From: Bifidobacterium goeldii
Lineage (GTDB): Bacteria; Actinomycetota; Actinomycetes; Actinomycetales; Bifidobacteriaceae
Direction: 5' to 3'
Assembly: GCF_003951095.1 (NCBI RefSeq)
Contig: NZ_QXGL01000001.1
Coordinates: 744,001 to 808,000, forward strand
DNA length: 64,000 nucleotides
The notes below the pieces were generated by a model. That model was not told where the DNA came from. It searched no databases and saw nothing but the letters and a program-made list of their open reading frames with translations. The number at the start of each line of letters is the position of its first letter. Positions within the stretch are counted from its first letter, which is position 1. Made by a program: the position numbers and the translations under genes. Below are positions 16,501 to 23,718 of the stretch, one piece after another.

Positions 16501-17461
16501 TTTGATTGGCTTCGGAGGAGTACAGCACGTACGCACTATCATCCTTCGGGTCAACAAACACGGTCATATCACGACTGTCGCCGTTCTCACCCCAACTAGG
16601 ATTGCCAGCAGCCTGTTTCCAATTGTTCTGGTTGGGCAGGCGGTAGGCGCCGATCATCGTGAACGGGCCAGCAGGATTATCCGACACGGCAACGCCTGCA
16701 AGCGCGCGAGCGTAATTAGAACCACCGGGCGAGGTGCTGCCATCCGAATGCCACCACAACACGTACTTTTTGGTTGCCTTGTTGTAGATGATTTTCGGGC
16801 GTTCGAAGATGCCCTGCACGGAATCTACCTTGCCGTCACCGTCCTGATCTGGGTTGGTGTTGAGGTAGGGGAAGATCGCGTCAGCCTTGTCGGTGTCTAC
16901 TGTGCCATCGGATTTGGTCAGACCGTAGGCTTGATTGAAGTAGGCAAAATCAGGATTGGTGGTGTCGGTCAGTTGGGCTTTGCTGGTGACTGCGCGCAAC
17001 GCCACACCTAGATCGGTCCAGTTGTAGAGGTCTGTAGACATGTAGGCGTGAACGCCGGGGCTGTTGTCATAGCCGTTGGAACGATCCTCGCCATACCAGT
17101 AGTAGGCATCGCCAACTTTGACGACCTGCCCGCCATGCGCCTGGATGTGCGTACCACCATTATCGTTCGCGTTCTTCGCATACCAATACGGCTGGAAGTA
17201 GTTGCTGGCGTTCGCTCCAGGGTCGGTCGTGGGCTGGAATGCGCTGTATGTGGGGACTTGATCGATGGTCGGCAGATAGTCGACACCGGCGGCTGCAGCG
17301 GAGGTGCCAGCCAATCCGAGCGATATCATTGTCGCCGTTGCTGCGGTTGCGGCGATCACAGCGTGCAATCGCCCTTGAGTCGATGAGCGAGCGGACTCTA
17401 CCGCTTTCTGAGATGACGTTGTCGCTCCGATGCGACGAGCGATCTTCTTCACAAGATTCAT
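13529..17461 (-). CDS. Secreted exo-beta-1,3-galactanase, GH43 (subfamily 24 type)
   Basis: Protein of 1310 residues. The start M-N-L-V-K-K at 17461 has GGAG six bases upstream; a long signal region follows (hydrophobic A-V-I-A-A-T-A-A-T to A-A-A-A-G, about residues 30-57). The catalytic five-bladed propeller (about 60-470) shows H-G-G-Q-V-V-K-V-G-D-A-Y-Y-W-Y-G-E and F-E-R-P-K-I-I-Y-N, typical of GH43_24 enzymes that take galactose from beta-1,3-galactan and step past side chains. Then come a Big_4-like segment, a concanavalin-like beta-sandwich, a group-3 Ig-like domain, an F5/8C-like domain (C-D-N-D-P-A-T-N-W-S-N-W), FIVAR, a Gly/Thr linker and the triple YRLYNP tail. It lies directly downstream of the GH30 gene, a pairing known in B. 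longum for type II arabinogalactan. Subfamily is by eye. Confidence 0.85.
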   Translation of the reverse strand: MNLVKKIARRIGATTSSQKAVESARSSTQGRLHAVIAATAATATMISLGLAGTSAAAAGVDYLPTIDQVPTYSAFQPTTDPGANASNYFQPYWYAKNANDNGGTHIQAHGGQVVKVGDAYYWYGEDRSNGYDNSPGVHAYMSTDLYNWTDLGVALRAVTSKAQLTDTTNPDFAYFNQAYGLTKSDGTVDTDKADAIFPYLNTNPDQDGDGKVDSVQGIFERPKIIYNKATKKYVLWWHSDGSTSPGGSNYARALAGVAVSDNPAGPFTMIGAYRLPNQNNWKQAAGNPSWGENGDSRDMTVFVDPKDDSAYVLYSSEANQTLYIAKLNDEYTNVVKTTTVDQSEDEKQYSADGQYPYILADGTADAPVRGVDFQIVKQNGSLEAPAVFQYDGRYNIIASGATGWSPNKQTYYTSDSMLGSWIRGVESDDAHENTWYNSMPEGADGLLSVDDSRGTTFGSQSASVLAVDQAKGHFIYLGDRWDAGKADSTYVWLPLTIGENGTIEMHNPAQEGETNGWTLDYWDNHGSAKGTVINWKVNDDLPDAVDTGGTITLPSEVEVTEGTGASAVVTTQSVSWNVQGGTAVTAKASTKAKADTSSNVYEFNVPGTYTITGTLAEDDNFNAGRTFRRSITVSCNTPVANGWKESHWKGGSACTVGSANGTYDFSITANADKGVWTDRNEGSTIYQPDVLETGESLQTIVQPIDLGGNGDPRAGLIVRNGLADANGGKGYATLLASPSGIYMQYDSNSDGYIDKETTHVGSGFTNGVQLKIERTAADTITGYYRDAESDEWTKVADVTLTGADATGLDAGVFATSNSNVGPFTVSFDGTAFASQTAAIQSIAAAGPSSTIVQGADINPEDVTVTATLVNGKTRVLDSSEYTVEGFDATKLGEQTITVKLVADNSVTAKVKVTVESNLARLYCSAAAASKYEPASNWAAASLPSLTCDNDPATNWSNWGTGDTDPWLSYTFDKAHKLGELTFTVDQAKGEAAPKSFTVSYLGDDGSTWVDATDEQLPAVTVDTTAGASTTADLSKLPATKGVRLNLTYADGNDYAKVAEVKIAEREGADPDPEPDKELAEAKKALNDEIAAVEAEGLKEDSYTADSWAAYAKALASAKEIAAKSDASLDEVNSALNTLTTARKGLEKKPSTGGNTGGNTGGSTGGETTPSEPDQTVETVNVYRLYNPNSGLHHYTTSAYERDVLVKAGWNSEGVAFKQPTKGTPVYRLYNPNNGNHHWTASKAEYDTRVAEGWHGENIAWYQADDGDVTVWRAYNPRNGEHLYTASEYEYQVVTTQQGWQAEEVAWKTVK

Positions 17462-17490
17462 ATGCTTCTCCATTGATGCATTGCTGATAT

Positions 17491-17532
17491 GAAAATCGGC
17501 TGACTCCCGTGTGCTCACGAGAGTCAGCCGAT
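17491..17532 (-). terminator. Hairpin between the two galactanase genes
   Basis: ATCGGCTGACTC (17495-17506) pairs exactly with GAGTCAGCCGAT (17521-17532); on the minus strand TTTT follows. It begins six bases after the GH30 stop codon and ends only about 30 bases before the GH43 start codon, leaving almost no room for a separate promoter. Partial read-through, or RNA processing that separates the two messages, is likely. Confidence 0.75.
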
Positions 17533-17537
17533 AACTC

Positions 17538-20500
17538 TTACTTCACGGTCTTCCAGGCCACCTCCTCGGCTTGCCAACCCTGCTGGGTGGTAACCACCTG
17601 GTACTCGTACTCACTCGTCGTGTACAAGTGCTCACCGTTGCGTGGGTTGTAGGCACGCCACACGGTCACATCACCATCGTCAGCTTGATACCAGGCGACG
17701 TTCTCACCGTGCCAGCCTTCAGCAACACGAGTGTCATACTCAGCCTTAGACGCCGTCCAGTGGTGGTTGCCATTGTTCGGATTGTAGAGACGGTAGACCG
17801 GAGTACCCTTCGTCGGCTGCTTGAACGCAACACCTTCAAAGTTCCAACCAGCTTCCACCAGTACGTCGCGCTCGTACGCGCTCGTCGTGTAATGATGCAA
17901 ACCAGAATTCGGATTGTAGAGACGATACACATCAATCGTCTTCACGGTCTGATCTGGCTTATCAGGCTCAGAAGGCGTCGTCGAACCACCAGTCGAACCA
18001 CCAGTATTGCCACCGGTCGAACCGCCGTCGTTCTTCTTCACCGTGAAGGTGACCGTGTAGGTCTTCGTCGCGGAACCGTCGGCCGCGGTGACCGTGATGG
18101 TCGCCGTGCCGCCAGCCTTGGACGTGTCCGCACCGTCGCCGCTCACCGTGACCTTCGCGGCAGTATCAGCAGCGTAGGCCTGCACCACCGGGTTGGCCGT
18201 GGTACCAGCCGGCAGCTCCACCTTGTACTCGGTCTTGTCGGCAGCGAATCCGTCGATCGTCGCACCGTCGAGGCGCAGGTCACCCAGTGTCGCATCCGCA
18301 GCCGGAGTCACCGATTGCCTACTCTCGTAGATACGCACTTGGGCGATCTTAGCGTAGTAATTGGCGTTATCCGCATAAGTTAGCTTAAGCCGTACACCTT
18401 TAGTGCTGGGAAGCGCATCGATGTTTACCGTGGTCACATCACCACGGTTGATGTTGTCACCGACTTCAGCGCTGACACCGGAGTCTACCCACGTGCTGCC
18501 ATCCTCAGCGAGATACTGCACGGAGAAGCTCTTCGGCGTGGCCTCGCCATAGGAGACGAAATCGAGCGCATGCAGTTTATGCACGGCATCGAACGTATAA
18601 CTCACCCACGGATCAGTATCAGTACCGGACCCTTCCTGCTTCCAATTCGACCATGCCGTATTGTCCTTACCGTCACAGGTATTCTGCACAGTGTTGGAGC
18701 CTTCAGTGTACGATGCCTTGGCGGTGGAGCAGTTGGCTGCCGCAAGATCATCACCGTTTTCCGGCGTGGCCTTGGCGAGATACACGGTGGCCTTTACCGC
18801 AAGGGTAGTGTTGCCGGCAGTATCCCCAGCATCGGCGGCTACGACATCGGAGGCCGCAATCGTACCGTTGACGACGATCGAATCGCCTGCCGATGCGCCT
18901 GCGAGCTTGGCGTCGAGATCACCGAAGTCCCAAGTGATCTTGGATGCGTCGATTTCAAATGCGGGCGAGGTCTTCGCGTGCGCATACACCTTGGCGGATT
19001 CGACGGCCGTCTTCACGTCATCGGCGGATGCGTCTGCAAGTACGGTGGCGGAAACTGGGTCAATCACGGTGAACGAACCGACGTAAACGGTCGCGGTCAC
19101 ATTAAACGTGCTGCCGTAGGGGTCAGTGACGGTTGCGGTAGCCGTGTAGCTGCCGGCTTTGCTCACGTCAACCTTGGAAACATCCCAGTCTCCGGAAACG
19201 GTAGCGGAGCCTTCACCCCACGCGTACTTGAGCGTGACGGTGCTGGGCATCGTAGGTTCAGTGCCAACGGTGGTCTGCACGTCAATGGCCTGCTGGCCGG
19301 TCGGACTCACGTCGCGAAGCGTCCATGTCTGGTTTGCGGAGGGCGTCTCACCTGTGGCCGACGTCCACAAACCAATCTTCGTACCGACGGCGGTTTTCTG
19401 TCCGTCCACATCGAGGTTCCGCTTGGCGGCCGTGTTGAGTAGTTGGTATGTAGAACCGTCGGAGGTGTTGAGAATCCACCTCGCTGCCGGATCAGACTTC
19501 GCTGCTTCGACCGTCTCATCAGAGAGCGCGTTCGTACCATCCTTGGAGACGAGCACTTTGCCGTCGGCGTTGGTGATCACATAGATCTTGAGATCAGGGC
19601 GCTCGGAATCAGCGGCCTGCTCGACCTGCGTGAACTTCCAGACTTGCTTCTTCGCATCGTCCGCCGCGATGGCAGGCTCGGCAAGAGAGAGTGCAGAATC
19701 GCCAGATGCGATCGCAGCCATGGCCTTGCCGGACTGCTGCCCGACGATCTGATACGTGTGACCGGACTGGACGCCCGCATCCTCAGCCACTCCGGAGACA
19801 CCGGTGAGCTGGATGGATGCGATGGAACGTGCCGGAACTGTCACGGTCGCGGTCTTGGCGGCCTTGTCGATTACCACAGAGCCCGCGTCTTGCTTGACGT
19901 TGCTGGTCTTGGCGAATACTTCCGGAGTGGCGGCGTCGACGCCGGCGTTCTTGTCCTCGTCTGAGGTTTCGGTGGTCAGGTACAGTTCGCCGGAAGCATT
20001 GTCTGCGATCTCGCCGTACTTGGAGAGGTCGATGACGAAGGTCTGCGCGGCAGTGCCGGTGTTGCGGTGCACGATGGTCTGCGTCGCGGAGCCGTCGGAC
20101 GCGGTGGAGGTGGCGGTCATCGTGTTGTTTTCATCGTTATTGGCGATGATCTTGTCGCCGGCATGGATGAAGTGGGTGATGGCCTTGACACCGTTGTACT
20201 TCGCGTTTGCGATGACGGTGCAGGGCTGCAGACCGTCGGTCGTGCCACCATTGTTGTTGACGCGACGCTCGGAGTAGAGCTTGCCGTCGGCACCGGCCAC
20301 GGTGCAGTCGAAGTCGATGAGCACGGTGCCCCAATTGGTGTTCTCACCGGCCGGGTTGACGTTGGAACCCATCTGCATGTTGTACTGATCCTCGACGACC
20401 TGCCAGAATGTGAAGTCCTTGGATTGCAGTCGGGTCACGTTGGAGCTGATGTAGCTCATCATGCCAAGCGCGTTGTCGAAGCCGTACGGGTTATATGAAC

Positions 20501-21731
20501 CGCTTTGCCAGGAGCCATCCACCTCGCTCATCGACAGCTTCTTGCCGTCCGCTTGCGCGATGTCGCGTGCCAGCATTTGGCTGCCGGTCGAATACGCGTG
20601 CACATTGTACTGATCGATGAGATCCTTGACTTCCTGCGGATAGGCGTTGTACGACTTGACGAAATCGCTGGAGTTCGTGGCGTCGGTGGCGGCGATGATG
20701 GTGTCGGAATCGCTGCCGAGCGCCTTGGCAAGGGCCTTGATGGTGTCCTGCTGTTGGGCATTGTTCACATGCATACCCTCCTGCGGCTTCTTCAAAGCGT
20801 CGGAGTATGGAGTGACGGACTTGTCTTTGTCAGCGTAGTACTTGTCCCAGTAGTTGTTGATGAGTTGGACTTGGGACTTGATGTTGCTGTCGTTCTCATC
20901 GGTGTAGTCGGAGGCTTTCTTGCCCGGAGTGCCCCAATAGCTGGTTTCTGATTCGTTGAACGGCTCGACGGTGTCGACGTTCACGCCGAGGCTCTCAAGA
21001 TGCTCGACGTTCTTGGCGAGGTATTGCGCGAATTTCTCCGGATTGGCGAGATTGTTGGCGCTGGAATTGTATCCGCCGGTCGCGTAACCACTATTGGTGA
21101 GGAACCATGGGGCTGAGTTAGAGAAGGCTTCGACGTCGGTGATGTCGGGGTTGTCGCCAGTGGCGCCACGTGTGATCCACCAATCCTGAGCGGCTGACTT
21201 GCTGAAGTCGTATTGGCTGTCGTCGGTTGGGTCGAAGGCTTCGGCGAGCTTGTCCTTGTCGGCTTGCTTGGTGGTTACGTTATCACCGTAAACACCAGCA
21301 GAACCGTCCGGATCGTCCTTCCACGTGCCGGGCACAGCGGCGCCTTGGCGCATGAATGGGTAACCGTACGCGACATCGGAGGCGTTGCCACCACCCACGT
21401 TGTAGCGGGCCATGTTCAAATCGAGACCGTCAGAGCCGAAAATAGACTGGTAGAACTGCTCGCGCAGTTGCTTACCATATTCGACTGCGGCCTTCTTAGA
21501 CTTCTCATCGCCGAGATTCTTGGTAATTGACGATTCTTCACCATAGCTGCCGGTTGCGTTTGCAAACCATGCAAGCGAGGTGCCCCAACCGTCAAAACTG
21601 TTGGCGTACCACGGATTCGGGGTTACAGTGACAGTGTTGTCAGCTGCATATGCCGTGCCGACAACACTACCTCCTCCCACTAAGGTCGCCGCCGCAACCA
21701 TTGCGGCTAGCGACTTGCCGAATGCCTTCAT
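17538..21731 (-). CDS. Secreted endo-beta-1,6-galactanase, GH30 type
   Basis: Protein of 1397 residues, start M-K-A-F-G-K at 21731 with AAAGGAG five bases upstream, and a signal peptide ending at about A-Y-A-A-D. The catalytic domain (about 35-590) opens with W-Y-A-N-S-F-D-G-W-G-T-S-L-A-W, has V-E-P-F-N-E-S-E with acid/base Glu260 and S-M-S-E-V-D-G with nucleophile Glu403, matching the GH30 endo-beta-1,6-galactanase branch (subfamily 5). Downstream are a ricin-type trefoil (H-T-Y-Q-I-V... W-K-F-T-Q-V), Ig-like domains, an F5/8C-like domain (C-D-G-K-D-N-T-A-W-S-N-W), a cadherin-like beta-sandwich, a linker and the triple YRLYNP tail. It should cut beta-1,6-galactan side chains of arabinogalactan outside the cell, complementing the downstream exo-1,3 enzyme. 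A GTG three bases upstream of the ATG is too close to the ribosome site. Confidence 0.88.
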   Translation of the reverse strand: MKAFGKSLAAMVAAATLVGGGSVVGTAYAADNTVTVTPNPWYANSFDGWGTSLAWFANATGSYGEESSITKNLGDEKSKKAAVEYGKQLREQFYQSIFGSDGLDLNMARYNVGGGNASDVAYGYPFMRQGAAVPGTWKDDPDGSAGVYGDNVTTKQADKDKLAEAFDPTDDSQYDFSKSAAQDWWITRGATGDNPDITDVEAFSNSAPWFLTNSGYATGGYNSSANNLANPEKFAQYLAKNVEHLESLGVNVDTVEPFNESETSYWGTPGKKASDYTDENDSNIKSQVQLINNYWDKYYADKDKSVTPYSDALKKPQEGMHVNNAQQQDTIKALAKALGSDSDTIIAATDATNSSDFVKSYNAYPQEVKDLIDQYNVHAYSTGSQMLARDIAQADGKKLSMSEVDGSWQSGSYNPYGFDNALGMMSYISSNVTRLQSKDFTFWQVVEDQYNMQMGSNVNPAGENTNWGTVLIDFDCTVAGADGKLYSERRVNNNGGTTDGLQPCTVIANAKYNGVKAITHFIHAGDKIIANNDENNTMTATSTASDGSATQTIVHRNTGTAAQTFVIDLSKYGEIADNASGELYLTTETSDEDKNAGVDAATPEVFAKTSNVKQDAGSVVIDKAAKTATVTVPARSIASIQLTGVSGVAEDAGVQSGHTYQIVGQQSGKAMAAIASGDSALSLAEPAIAADDAKKQVWKFTQVEQAADSERPDLKIYVITNADGKVLVSKDGTNALSDETVEAAKSDPAARWILNTSDGSTYQLLNTAAKRNLDVDGQKTAVGTKIGLWTSATGETPSANQTWTLRDVSPTGQQAIDVQTTVGTEPTMPSTVTLKYAWGEGSATVSGDWDVSKVDVSKAGSYTATATVTDPYGSTFNVTATVYVGSFTVIDPVSATVLADASADDVKTAVESAKVYAHAKTSPAFEIDASKITWDFGDLDAKLAGASAGDSIVVNGTIAASDVVAADAGDTAGNTTLAVKATVYLAKATPENGDDLAAANCSTAKASYTEGSNTVQNTCDGKDNTAWSNWKQEGSGTDTDPWVSYTFDAVHKLHALDFVSYGEATPKSFSVQYLAEDGSTWVDSGVSAEVGDNINRGDVTTVNIDALPSTKGVRLKLTYADNANYYAKIAQVRIYESRQSVTPAADATLGDLRLDGATIDGFAADKTEYKVELPAGTTANPVVQAYAADTAAKVTVSGDGADTSKAGGTATITVTAADGSATKTYTVTFTVKKNDGGSTGGNTGGSTGGSTTPSEPDKPDQTVKTIDVYRLYNPNSGLHHYTTSAYERDVLVEAGWNFEGVAFKQPTKGTPVYRLYNPNNGNHHWTASKAEYDTRVAEGWHGENVAWYQADDGDVTVWRAYNPRNGEHLYTTSEYEYQVVTTQQGWQAEEVAWKTVK

Positions 21732-21831
21732 CACGTCTCCTTTGTCGCGTGAACCATTGCTGTGCCAGTTGCCCTAGCAATGAGGTGATTTCGCTACCAT
21801 GAGAGAAGACATCATTGTCGGACAAATTGGC

Positions 21832-21885
21832 GTTATACCGCCCTTCCTGCGGTATAACAGAAATGTTTGCGTAAACATTTCTGTT
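21832..21885. promoter_or_regulatory. Two overlapping palindromes upstream of the GH30 galactanase
   Basis: GTTATACCGC (21832-21841) pairs with GCGGTATAAC (21849-21858). Overlapping it by three bases, a 30-base palindrome runs from 21856 to 21885, centred on TTTGC|GTAAA, with one mismatched pair. TGTTTGCGTAAACA is the classical LacI/GalR-type operator shape. They lie about 100-150 bases upstream of the GH30 start in a 373-base gap, and differ from the ACCGGT operators of the neighbouring LacI gene, so a different regulator is implied. Confidence 0.7.
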
Positions 21886-22000
21886 AATGGTTAAGTATAC
21901 CACCACAATGCAGAAACGCCTACCCCTCATGTCTGCCGGGCATAGATGCCAGTCGAAACGCGTGCCAATGCGACAAACACACGAACTCGCTTACCCGTTT

Positions 22001-22046
22001 CCGGGCATACAGCCTATTTCGGCATACAAAAAGGCCGTATGCCCGG
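22001..22046. repeat. Stem-loop of the CCGGGCATACGGCC family, copy 3
   Basis: CCGGGCATACAGCC (22001-22014) pairs with GGCCGTATGCCCGG (22033-22046) with one mismatch; a further GGCATACGG follows at 22052-22060 and a partial CCGGGCATA lies near 21938. Same family as 7089-7134 and 7191-7244; all copies flank the glycan island. Confidence 0.65.
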
Positions 22047-22104
22047 GAAAAGGCATACGGCTTAGACGCTAAGAAGTGCCAGCAATCGCTGGGCTAGCTA
22101 CTCG

Positions 22105-22896
22105 TTACTTGGTTACGCCACCAAAACGACGATCACGATGAATGTAGTGGTCAATGGAACGCCACAGCACTTCACGCCCACAGTCAGGGAACAGTTCAGG
22201 CACGAAGTCAAGCTCGGCGTAAGCAGCCTGCCACGGCAGGAAGTTCGACGTGCGCTGCTCGCCAGAAGTACGAATCACCAAATCGCAGTCAGGCACGTCA
22301 GGCAGATACAAGTGATCAGCAATCATCTTCTCAGTCACACGATCGCCAGAAATGCGACCATCGCGCACCTCGCGCGCAATCGCCGCGCACGCGTCCGCAA
22401 TCTCTGCACGCCCACCATAGTTGATGCAGAACACCACGTCGATAACCTTATTGTTCTTCGTACGCTCTTGCGCAATCTCAAGCTCGTCGATCACCGATTT
22501 CCACAGCTTCGGCCGGCGGCCAGACCAGCGCACGCGCACGCCCCACTCGTCCATCTGCGCCACACGACGGTGAATAATCTCACGCGAGAAACCCATCAGA
22601 AAGCGCACTTCCTGCGGGGAACGCTTCCAGTTCTCAGTGGAGAACGTATACAGCGACAGGTAACGCACGCCTGCTTCAATCGCACCCGCAATCGTATCGA
22701 ACACCACAGGCTCGGCGGCTTGATGCCCGTTCGTGCGAATCATGCCGCGCTGTTTGGCCCAGCGTCCGTTGCCATCCATGATCACGCCCACATGGCGAGG
22801 CACTTTGTTCTTCGGAAAATCAGGAATGATAGACGGGTCGGAAAAAGGTGCCGCCGGAATGTTCAGCGACGTGTAATCGACGTTTTCGAAAGCCAT
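22105..22896 (-). CDS. uppS: Isoprenyl transferase (undecaprenyl pyrophosphate synthase)
   Basis: Protein of 263 residues, standard size. H-V-G-V-I-M-D-G-N-G-R-W-A is the cis-prenyltransferase substrate-binding motif with the catalytic Asp; S-L-Y-T-F-S-T-E-N-W and the C-terminal D-L-V-I-R-T-S-G-E-Q-R-T-S-N-F-L are further conserved regions. It makes the C55 lipid carrier used in peptidoglycan and cell-surface polysaccharide assembly. It begins five bases after the recO stop codon, so the two are co-transcribed and probably translationally coupled, and it closes a run that starts with dxr and ispG, the enzymes that supply its precursor. Confidence 0.97.
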   Translation of the reverse strand: MAFENVDYTSLNIPAAPFSDPSIIPDFPKNKVPRHVGVIMDGNGRWAKQRGMIRTNGHQAAEPVVFDTIAGAIEAGVRYLSLYTFSTENWKRSPQEVRFLMGFSREIIHRRVAQMDEWGVRVRWSGRRPKLWKSVIDELEIAQERTKNNKVIDVVFCINYGGRAEIADACAAIAREVRDGRISGDRVTEKMIADHLYLPDVPDCDLVIRTSGEQRTSNFLPWQAAYAELDFVPELFPDCGREVLWRSIDHYIHRDRRFGGVTK

Positions 22897-22901
22897 ACCC
22901 G

Positions 22902-23630
22902 CTAATCTAGCAAGCGCAGGGAACGAATCGGCCGCTCAAGGTAATACTCCCCCCACTCTTCAACAAAGTGACGGATCGATACGTGAGGCATTGGTTCATC
23001 CAGCACCGTCCAATCACCATCGACTGCAGCAATCATGCGCACACGCTCATCATTACTCAACGGTTGCGCATCCGGAGTTCGGTCAGCCGCGCACATCACA
23101 CCACCGCCAGCGACCGACAGAAACACTCGCTCGCTACTATCTACTACTCGCCCGCACACCACGCATGACCGCAATCGCGGTGTCCAACCAGCTAACGCAA
23201 GCGCGCGCAGTACGTACGAGTCGCCAATTGCTGCAGCCGGGTGAGCATGCTTCGCGAGCGCGTTGAGTGCTCCGATCAGCAGACGATACTGCGCACTCGC
23301 CTGCTCATTTTCTGCTGATACGAGCTTATCGACTGTTTCAACGATGACGTTCGCTACCTCATATGCGTCATAGTCGGCGCAGATTGGAGCAGCGTATGCG
23401 GCGATCGATTCTGCTTGTGACACAACATCGAGCGACCGACCAGTGGCGATCAGAATGTCAACGCGCATGAATGGTTCGAGGCGACCACCGAATCGTGATT
23501 TCACTCGGCGTACGCCTTTGGCGACCGCGCGAATCTTGCCATGCGTGCGTGTGAGCAAGGTGATAATGCGGTCCGCTTCGCCGAGTTTGACAGTGCGTAG
23601 TACAACGCCTTCGTCACGATACAGTGGCAT
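22902..23630 (-). CDS. recO: DNA repair protein RecO
   Basis: Protein of 242 residues. M-P-L-Y-R-D-E-G-V-V-L-R-T-V-K-L-G-E-A-D-R-I-I-T-L-L-T is the typical N-terminal OB-fold start; C-V-V-C-G-R-V and a later Cys suggest a zinc site. RecO loads RecA on SSB-coated DNA with RecR in recombinational repair. The ATG at 23630 has AAAGGAG seven bases upstream, preferable to the frame start 33 bases earlier. The recO-uppS pairing is common in actinobacteria. Confidence 0.95.
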   Translation of the reverse strand: MPLYRDEGVVLRTVKLGEADRIITLLTRTHGKIRAVAKGVRRVKSRFGGRLEPFMRVDILIATGRSLDVVSQAESIAAYAAPICADYDAYEVANVIVETVDKLVSAENEQASAQYRLLIGALNALAKHAHPAAAIGDSYVLRALALAGWTPRLRSCVVCGRVVDSSERVFLSVAGGGVMCAADRTPDAQPLSNDERVRMIAAVDGDWTVLDEPMPHVSIRHFVEEWGEYYLERPIRSLRLLD

Positions 23631-23718
23631 AGCACATCTCCTTTCCGCACTTGCTCCCAGCACACACCGCGCGCACAGCCTGCAGCGCTGGCAAACACTC
23701 GCTCACGCTAGTAAACCG

